Below, in pieces: positions 56,212 to 64,000 of a stretch of DNA of 64,000 bases. Made by a program: the position numbers and the translations under genes. The stretch covers positions 1-64,000 of the forward strand of contig CAUEEP010000630.1 of the NCBI GenBank assembly GCA_958450365.1, given 5' to 3'. The first letter of the stretch is position 1. Each line of letters begins with the position of its first letter. Below the pieces are notes generated by a model, which made no database searches, was not told the DNA's origin, and was given only the letters and a program-made list of their open reading frames with translations. The stretch is from Mesorhabditis belari. Taxonomy: Eukaryota > Nematoda > Chromadorea > Rhabditida > Rhabditidae.

Positions 56212-56398
56212 GAATAGCGTCAAATGAACGTTAGCTGGGTCTTTCAGAGACACCAAATAAAGCTTAAAACAGGCTCGATCAAAAGGGGAAAATGATTAAA
56301 ACGATTAAATCGATTGGTCATTCCTCGAACAAACGTATGAATGAATGAATAATGAAAGTAAAAACTGAAAAAAGCAGAAATTCATCGATCAAACAGTT
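56212..56398. repeat. Lectin 3' flank, direct repeat copy 2
   Basis: Second copy of 49,208-49,395, with no lectin exon attached. It begins right after the low-complexity block. Confidence 0.85.
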
Positions 56399-56743
56399 GA
56401 AAACTTTATTTTATTTTTCTAATAACAAATTACAATATTTTCTCCTCACCTACAGATTAGCATTGTCAATTTTTGTTTTCCACGTGTACAATCGGTCCTT
56501 TCCCGTGTTCACCTAAAAGTTTCGACCAATTTTGCCTTAAATTTCACTGTATTTTTTGCTACAAATTCTACACCTTGGTAAACAATTGTGTCACTTAAGG
56601 TGAGAGTGCAATCCAACTCGAATCTCCTGACTCTCTTTTGTCCTAAATCGACCATCCAATTCATTGTCACCTCCAATACAAACTTTTCTATCTAAAGGAA
56701 ATTAGCCCCCTTGCACGCAGATGATTAGCTCATTGTTTCAGAA

Positions 56744-57050
56744 ATGTGGCCCATGCAAGTGCTGTGCTTTGTTACCGTCTCGCTTGTTCTTGTCACAGAG
56801 ATCATGCACTTTGGCGATAAGTAAATATTGAAGGATTTATCGTAAGAATTCGAATAAAAGTAGACAAGAAAATCATTTTGTAATATTCTAATGATGTTTT
56901 GGAGTGATTGGCTCGTGTTTCACCATTGCATTCCCGCGGAGAATCGCCTCAGAGTTCGGGGAGTTCGTCTCGAGGAAATAGGATTCTCTGGAAAGTTCGA
57001 ATTCAAACAAAAAGCCATAATTTCCAATGCGAGTAATATTCGAGCAAGGT
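56744..57050 (+). CDS. Possible small secreted protein, two exons
   Basis: ATG 56,744 opens MWPMQVLCFVTVSLVLVTEI then MHFGDK, a convincing signal peptide, ending at AA|gtaaat (56,820). An in-phase exon from about 56,905 to 57,050 reads DWLVFHHCIPAENRLRVRGV then RLEEIGFSGKFEFKQKAIIS and ends at a donor. The acceptor (ttttggag) is weak and the rest of the gene was not found. The opposite strand is also open here, so the second exon is uncertain. Family unknown. Confidence 0.35.
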
Positions 57051-57240
57051 TGGTACATTACTATAGTAATACTGTATCTTCTGTAATACTTGACAAAATC
57101 TTATAGTTACCGTAAAGCCTCTTTACTACCCACTAAGATTTGCTAATGTCAATAATTGTCATTGTCAATAAAGACATTCAGTAATTGTTTCTTTTGTAAT
57201 ATACAAACTATTCATAGAAACAAATTTATCGTCTGTAAAC

Positions 57241-60200
57241 TTATTTTAAAACAAACTTGAGATGTGGTTGAGCGATGGTGTTGCGTGAGGCTAAATCGCG
57301 TAATCGTGAGTACTTGTCCTGTGTGTAGTTGAGCTCGCGAGGGGCGTTTGAAGGAAAAACGGCTAATGAGCGATTACGAGTCGAGATCGCTCGTCGCGAT
57401 CGTGGTTCGACTTCGTTTTCGATCGCTGAATTGAATCGTTAATTCTTTACAATTCTTTCAGCTGAATATCTTTTATTTGAACTGATTAGCTCAAGATTCA
57501 AGTGTTTTCTAAAAAGCATTCATTTTAGAGAAACCACCGTAACCATCGCTCGCTAGTTTCCATTTGATTGGCCTAATTTTCGTCACATTAACTGATGATT
57601 TATGGTTCTTTCATCGAATTTGACTCAAATTTGGCTGATCGAATGAAAAATGGCGAATGGATTACGGTATTTGTCTAAAATACGATGTCTTCTAGAAAGC
57701 GAGCTTACCTTTTGAGGTGGGTGAGAGAATTGGTTCCCCAAGTGGAGCCGTATTCTCATCAATCATAGCTGATGGCCTAAAAATCGACAATCTCTTTTGT
57801 GTCTCGATTTCCTCAAGCAATTCATTTTTCTCTTTCTCGTGCGTTTCGATTAGACGAGCGATGTATTCATCAGATTGGAAACGAGCATCTCTCTGAAAAT
57901 TTTGAATAAGATTAGAGATTGTTCTTCGTCTCAAATCCATTTCTTCAAACACGTTCTCTTTCTTAATCTTATCTCTATTTTTATCTAATCTATCTACTTT
58001 TTTGTCTAATCTTATGAGGATTCACAAAGGATATCGAAATATACAAAATGTCTTGATTTGGATAAAAAATCGAGACAAGATTACGGTAGAAAGGGAAAAG
58101 GGACACGTTTTAGAAAGTACAGTAATCATTGTATTCTGTAACGCATTGCTCTGTTACACAAAAATAGCAGTTTAGGGTAGTTTCTCAAAAGGGTGACACA
58201 TTTTAGCGATCAAATCAGAGCTCGACTCACCTATTTCAGCTGATTTCTCATAAATCTGACTGTCACTTAACGTAGCTTAAGGCTAAAAATACTGTATTTT
58301 TCAACAGTCACCAATTTCCTCTCCAAATCCTCTTTGATCTCTTGCAGCTGCTGGGTGTTGAAAGTTGTTGTAGTTGTTTTGTCAACTTTTGATTCTCTTC
58401 CAAAAGTGCTTGATTTTCTTTTTTTCTAGCTTCGATTTCATTTGTGTTATTGTTCAATTCAAAGAACAGATCACAGTATTTCTTCTCCTCTGCCACTAAT
58501 TTTGTCTCCAAGCGATGTTTCTAAAAAGTTTACTTTATTCTGGATCCAATAGAATCCAATAGAGACAAAGTCATTTTGGCGTTTTGATCTCTATGAACAT
58601 TTTATATGATTTTGTTCGATTTTGTAAAGATATTCTTAATTCTGGACACCTATAGGAATACTGTAGACAAAAAGTAAACCCAATTCGGTCCATCGAAAGT
58701 ACCAGTTATCCTATGGCTCATCGGCGGTCAGTATTGTTGCGAATATGTTAAAGATTAAAGCTCAAATAAATCAAATACTCTATCCGACACGCAATCACAT
58801 ATTTAGTTTTACCGCGCCAACAATGTTTAGGGAAGGGTATTCTGTTGTGCATATGTTTTTGGCTAGCTAGTAAGACCGATCTTTTATCAAACAGACCTCT
58901 TCCTCCAATTTGTCGAAAGATCGCGTTAGCGCGAGTATTTGCTCGAATTGTGCCTTGCTTTGCTCCTCGATAGCTAGTGATTTCTCGAGCGATGCTTTCA
59001 ATTGACGATTCCACGTCTCGAATTTTTGGCATTGCTCCTCGAGGGCGAGAATCTCTTTGCGCAGCTCGCCGATGAGATGTTGATGATCAAAGAGATGCGT
59101 CTGAAATTTGGTGGTTTTTTGACGAGTACTGTACTTTTCAGAATCAAACAATCCTTTCAGCTAATCCATTTTCTAAAAGACAAACTCTTTTAGACCCTCC
59201 GCCCGCCATTTTTCATTCGATCAACCTAATTTTAGTCACATTGACTGAGGCTTGTGATTCCCTCATCGAATGTGACCAAAAATGGGGTTTATCGAATGAA
59301 AAATCGGTGGATTACAACGGTTTGTCTAAAATTATTGCTTTTTAGAAAATGCATTTCAATTTTTCTTTGCAATCACCTGTAAAATGTGTTCCCATTCTTG
59401 TAAATCGGTGACTTGACGTCGAAGAGCGGTATTCTCGTCGATCAATCTGAATATTTCTCAGTGTTTTGGTGTAAAGCCAACAAGACTAGCTCTACCTTGC
59501 CGTTTCAAGTGTCTCTCCCTCTTTTTATATTGTCTTTCATTTGCTTCAATTGCATGTTGAAGGCCTCGAGTTTCTTGATTTGCTCCTGAAAAAGTTGCTT
59601 ACATCTGCTGATTGATATTGATAACATTACAAATATATCAATAATATGTCCTACTTGAAGTGAATCCCTTGCTTCTCTTTCCTTTTTCATTTCCATCTCC
59701 ATCAATTGCATTTGTTCGATGTGCAATTGCTCGGAGGAGTCCAATTTCTCCTTTAAATCCCTCATTGCCTCCTCCTGTTGGCGGAAATCTTCCAAATATT
59801 GTTGTTCCTAAAGCAAGCAAAAGGATTAAGTGCACCGGAAGGAGTGTTTTTTACACTTTAGAGCACGTACATCCAATACTCAACACTCACTTTCTTTTCC
59901 GCATCCAATTGTCGAGCTCGTCGATCGCTGGTATTTTCAGCGATCAAATTCTGCAGTTCGTCTTCCTTTTCTTCAAACAATCTGTAATTTTTTTAGCAAT
60001 AGCTGGTTGGTATCTTTTCTAATTCGTTTTCTAAACCAAGCTCCATCTCTCTTTCTACTTTATTTGTTTATTCAATCTTTCGATATCATTTTGTGAACTC
60101 TCTTGTAAATCAGAAAAAATGTGAATATATTCGATAAAAATAGAGACAAGATTACGATAGAAAGAGAAAAGTGGAACGTGTTTTAAGAAAACGAATTTTT

Positions 60201-62652
60201 TTCCGATTAAACAAACCTCTTGTACTTTTCCAATGCCCTCATTTTCGTCGTCAACTCCTCGATTTCCGCGTCGGCGTCCCGGAATTTCTCCCCATACGTT
60301 TTCAGCTATAAAATAATAATCTTTTTAAAAAATGATCCCTGTGCAAACCTGTGCCATATAGAGCTCTTTATCTTGCTCTAAACCCTTGATCGTCGTCTCC
60401 TTTTCTTCGATCGTTCGCAATGCTTTGTGGTAGTCCATTTTCCAGGTCGACACATCGGACGCCTGGTATTCGTGGCGTTTTTTGAGATCGTTCAACTGAA
60501 ATTGAAAGAATTAGCTATGGTGTACTTTATGCTCAAAACACACCACTTCTGGAATACTGAATTTTTCATTTTTCTTGAATCAAGTTGTTCTTGTTGGCTT
60601 AAGAAAAATGACAAATTTAGTGCACCAGAAAGGGTGAATCTTGGATTTTTAGATATAATTGCAATTGGAAAAAAAGTTTAGTATCTTTTTTCAATACCAT
60701 GATGACTCATAGTTCCGGTTTCAAACGGTTATCGGAACGAAATTTCAAAAAAAGAAATGAGTCATTGCAAAAGGAAAGGAGAGCTAGGGGAAAAGTGGAT
60801 AAAGAAAAGATTCGGGGAAATCGGCGAGCAATATAAAGGCACAATTTCGCCCCAGTTTCATCGCTATTTTCATTTTCAAGTGCAAATCTCATAGTAGAAT
60901 TGAATGGTTATCGTTAGATTAAAGTCTTTCCACTTACCGCACTCTCACTGTTCTCCAAAGCGGTGCTCTTATATTGTAGCTGTTTCTGGAGGTCGTCGTT
61001 TCGGCTTTTCGCTAGTTTCAGTCTAAAATTTATGTGTACCCATTAAGATCACCTTTAGAATTCGTTTGAAATTACTCTATAGCCATAGTTATACTGTAAG
61101 TCTACCCTAAGCGCTGTAAACTAGACCAGGCCAGGTTACGACTTGGTCTAGCTTACAGCTAACCATCCTTTTTAGGTGTGCTTATTGATTGGTATACTTT
61201 GTCTCCATCGTATTTATCTCAGCAACAACAGCTTTGTATCTCATCTCCGTCTCACTGTTGGTGTCCTCCAAGTCATCAATCTTATTCCTTAGCTCTTGAT
61301 TCTCGCGAGCGAAGCGCTTTTCTCTGAAAGTATAGATCTCTTTACAAGAACAAGAGTAAGAGTCTAGCTTTCGTACCTTTAATAACTTATTAGCCTACCT
61401 GAGCAACGGTGATGAGACAAATTGTTGCATACTGGGACTCTTAATGGGTGAACTTGATGAACCGGAGAGTTTACTCGGAGTTCGAGGGATCGGAAGCTGA
61501 AACGAGATAGAAAGCTGAAACGAGATAGAAAGCCGGTTGTTCGGCGGGAATTCGGCGAAGAAGCGGGGCGAGTGACTGAGCTTTCCTCTTGAGTCACATC
61601 ACTAAAAAGTGATATCAATTTCTTTGATGAATATCTTAATTCTAATGAGCTGCTGTATCCGTATATCATACTTAAGTTACAATAATTTCAAGGTTTCCGT
61701 GTGAACAAGAAAGCTATTGTTCTCAGGAAGTTACAGTACTCCTCTAAGGTTATTGTGCTCACAACTCCCGTACTCTATGAAAAGCTACCGTACTTACAAG
61801 AAGTTACAGTAAGCATAAGACGTTACAGTATTCTAATAAGGTTGCCGTATACTTGAGAAGCTACCGTACTCACAAGAAGCTACAGTACTCCTATGAAGTT
61901 ATTGTACTTATAACAATTTGTCTATGTCGTGAAAAGCTACCATAGCTATTGAATACAAAATGATAAACCCCGAACTCACCTACACAACATCTCCCTCCAA
62001 CAGCACTCATCAATGTCATCGATTCGATTGGTGAGCGTTTGGATGACTTGCGCAAAAGTGATCGAATGATTCCCCTTGATCCAAACTTGCAATCGTTCTC
62101 TTGAGGGTCACCTCGTCGCGAGTGATTGTCAACTCGTAAAATAACAGCAAGAGATACTGAAATGAACTTGCTTTGAATGGATCTTGGATGAAAGGATAAA
62201 GAAACGGAAATAGTGTCAAATACTGCAAAAGCACTGTCTGGTAATTTTGAATACCTTTGCGATCTCAAACTTGTCCCCATCAATCGCACGATCAGGGGAA
62301 AACGTCGCGGATATGCGGCTGAATTTTTGCTCGACAAGGCCGTGAATGTGCTGAATGACATCAGAGTTCGATGGTCTTTCAGGCAAACACAAAATGTCGG
62401 CGTGTTTTTGTCTAAATTTCAAAATTTGATTGTTGGTTCGGTAAACAAACTTGATCAACTTGAGCACGAGTCGACAATGACCGGTGATCACTTCTTGGAG
62501 TTGATTCTTTTTTTCCAATTGTTGCTGCTTGCCAAGCAAGTTGTACTGAAAATTGCGATGGAAAAGGTTCATCTTGACCCGATTTTCTAAACTAGCTTAA
62601 AACTTACCATGCTCAAAATCGCAGACTCGACTTCTTTGTTGATTTCGACCAT
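57241..62652 (-). CDS. LIN-5/NuMA-like spindle coiled-coil protein
   Basis: About 17 minus-strand exons, starts 62652 (MVEINKEVESAILSM), 62545, 62156, 61601, 61496, 61323, 61022, 60495, 60305, 59981, 59807, 59585, 59446, 59100, 58520, about 57955 and 57425, ending at 57241. They total about 800 residues, the size of C. elegans LIN-5. The N-terminal 150 residues (SATFSPDRAIDGDKFEIAK then YLLLLFYELTI) resemble the Hook/NuMA globular domain ('EGSELELAKMTMLLLYHST'). Next comes a Ser/Pro linker (LPIPRTPSKLSGSSSSPIKS), then some 500 residues of heptad coiled coil (QELRNKIDDLEDTNSETEMR; KEKLDSSEQLHIEQMQLMEM), then a basic tail (RRAISTRNRSLAVFPSNAPR ... QPHLKFVLK). LIN-5/NuMA anchors dynein to the cortex and positions spindles. 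Splice phases fit throughout, except for single-base frame breaks in exons starting 62156, 59585 and 58520. HOOK or another coiled coil is possible. Confidence 0.6.
57535..57668. repeat. CCGTAATC foldback MITE, copy in intron
   Basis: 'accgtaaccatcgctcgcta' ... 'cattttgattggcctaattttcgtcaca' pairs with 'tttggctgatcgaatgaaaaatggcgaatggattacggt'. Related copies lie at 59,205-59,325 and, more diverged, at 14,730-14,845 and 38,305-38,420 ('gcttgtgattccctca'). Confidence 0.55.
59205..59325. repeat. CCGTAATC foldback MITE, second intronic copy
   Basis: 'ccgccatttttcattcgatc' pairs with 'atcgaatgaaaaatcggtgg'. The central 'gcttgtgattccctcatcg' is shared with the 14.7 kb copy. Confidence 0.6.
59828..59872. 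repeat. GTGCACC element, short copy in LIN-5-like intron
   Basis: 'aagtgcaccggaaggagtgt' to 'agagcacgtacatcc'. Another lies at 60,515-60,640 in the next-but-one intron. Confidence 0.45.
61720..61935. repeat. Imperfect 20-bp tandem repeat in intron
   Basis: 'aagctacagtactcctatg', 'aagctaccgtactcacaag' and 'aagttacagtaagcataag' repeat about ten times with drift in the intron between exons 3 and 4 of the LIN-5-like gene. Confidence 0.75.
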
Positions 62653-62964
62653 TGTTGGATTTGGAATGGTGAATCTATGAGAGTGACAATGTAAAGGAAA
62701 CTATAAAACTAACTATAGAAGAAAAAAAATAGCAGATAATAGATAAAAATGTAGGTAAGTACTAGAAATGTTTTGTGTTTTTCAAAGCCTAATCAAATTC
62801 AAATGCCGGGTTTTCCCGCGCTCGGCGGCTGTAATTGTCTTGGTGAAAGAGGGCTTGGGGTGGACTGTATCAAAGAGAAAAGTGAACCAAAAGGGAATGT
62901 AGAAAAGCGTGACAAAGTACTGTAAAATACCATAATACAGTATGTCTTATTGTACTGGAGTACT

Positions 62965-63130
62965 ATATGTATTGGGTTGGTGGAAAAGTCCTTTCGGATT
63001 TTTTGGGAGAGTACCTTAAATTTGTCCAATTTTGACGTTTTAAAGCTCATCCTAAAGCTAAATTCAAGACGGATCCATTGGTAAAAACTGTTTTGAGATA
63101 TCTCTTTTCTAAAAGTTTTTACAGCTATTT
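62965..63130. mobile_element. mariner-like terminal fragment
   Basis: 'tattgggttggtggaaaagt' followed by 'cctttcggattttttggga' has the form of a mariner element terminal repeat (TTGGGT...AAAAGT after a TA). No transposase frame follows. It may be a solo end or MITE. Confidence 0.4.
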
Positions 63131-63139
63131 TGGTAAAGG

Positions 63140-64000
63140 GCGGCAGAGCCAAAAAATGGCTGTTTTCACGTTTCGTTAGTTTTCCGTGCAGAAACCTAGG
63201 CTAAAAACATGTGTTTCGTGATCAGCGTCAAAAATAACCCCTAGACACAAATTTTCAGAATCTTAGCAAAAATTTTCTGACAAATATTGTCACCGGTGGA
63301 AGTCGCACTAGCGACCCTCAGATCAATAGCCTTTCCGCCGCTTTTCGCGATTTTCCTTCGTTTTCCCCTTTTTTTTGTTGTACCCTCGGCGTTATTGAGT
63401 CCGTCAATAATCCTGCCAATTCCATTGTATTTTTGAAAACTTGAATGCGCTGAAGCCGAATATTGCTGTTTTTTGTGTTAAAAGTGATTTAAAGCACTTG
63501 TTTCACTATTTGCTAAAGTTTTGACCAGCACTCAATCCAGTGCGTCGTTTACTACCATTGGTACTAATAAAGTTGGGGGGGCACTTTTTTTCTTCAAAAC
63601 CACTTTTTCTGAAGTATTTTTATGCGTAGATTCCGAAAAATACAACGAGAGCTTGGGGGAGATGCGTTTTAAGCCGAGTTTCAGGGCTCCAAAGTGCCCG
63701 CTCATACGGTGTGATGAGAGGGAATACAGGAAAGAGATCTAAAAATGGTCTCTCAAAGCATTTTTTGAAGTCAAAAACACTTCTGGCATAATTTACCATA
63801 CTGATTACGTTTATGATCAAATTGAAGCAAAATCAAAAAATATTTTTTTCAAATTATTTTGCCTCTATTAGTCAATTTAAGTTAGAAAATGGCTATTTAG
63901 TGGTTAAAAATGATTTTGGCTCTAGTTTTGACCTTGAAAAGTGCGCCAATAGTTGATAACTTGGGGTTCATATAGAAGCGCACACTTTGAAACCCCGAAA
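63140..64000. other. No gene recognised
   Basis: Contains the second copy (63,780-63,895) of a repeat seen at 53,112-53,215. An open frame at 63,521-63,742 lacks motifs. Confidence 0.45.

Noticed and set aside
63521..63820. Overlapping open frames on both strands near the right edge
   Set aside because: No motif, no splice signals; the region overlaps a dispersed repeat.

Overview
The window is eukaryotic. Genes are cut by short GT-AG introns (36 to a few hundred bases, acceptors mostly tttcag or ttttag), the DNA is AT-rich, and the gene families recognised point to a free-living or parasitic nematode: astacin metalloprotease, secreted C-type lectin, F-box proteins, EXOSC10/CRN-3, LGG-1/Atg8, a GLI/TRA-1-type zinc-finger protein, and a LIN-5/NuMA-like coiled coil. 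No species can be named. There is no rRNA, tRNA, CRISPR array or prokaryotic operon.

Layout. 1-4.9 kb: mostly empty, with a pogo/Tigger-like transposase relic and a few unrecognised exons. 4.99-5.86 kb: an intact TMEM256-like gene (+). 6-9.5 kb: pieces of astacin genes on both strands, cut by a Tc1-like insertion, then a decayed 3' half of an EXOSC10 exonuclease gene (+). 10-20 kb: a mosaic of repeats carrying exon fragments of EXOSC10, Atg8, a cytochrome P450 and a CREB-like gene. 20-25.7 kb: threonine-repeat exons, Tc1-like elements and an RNase H1 relic. 27.1-28.1 kb: one long unrecognised coding exon (-). 28-34 kb: inverted repeats and LINE fragments. 34.56-35.84 kb: a clean six-exon 3' half of an unrecognised gene (-). 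36-41 kb: more Atg8 exons and a CREB-like gene start (+), inside segments duplicated from 12-16 kb. 43.36-44.39 kb: GLI-type zinc-finger gene (-). 45.56-45.97 kb: CHMP3/VPS24 5' half (-). 46.48-46.72 kb: COX17 (+). 47.6 kb: another EXOSC10 fragment (-). 48.14-49.21 kb: secreted C-type lectin (+). 49.8-55.0 kb: a large inverted repeat enclosing a gag-like relic and a frameshifted F-box gene. 57.24-62.65 kb: a 17-exon LIN-5/NuMA-like gene (-).

The genes do not form one pathway. What unites the window is its architecture: ordinary nematode genes lie among many direct and inverted duplications of 0.1-1.8 kb that carry single exons of host genes with their introns, often in the wrong order or orientation. 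This looks like DNA-level gene-fragment capture and shuffling. Apparently intact or nearly intact genes are TMEM256, COX17 (first exon not located), the C-type lectin, the zinc-finger gene (5' end not located), the 34.6-35.8 kb gene (5' end not located) and the LIN-5-like gene, which carries three frame breaks of one base that may be assembly errors.
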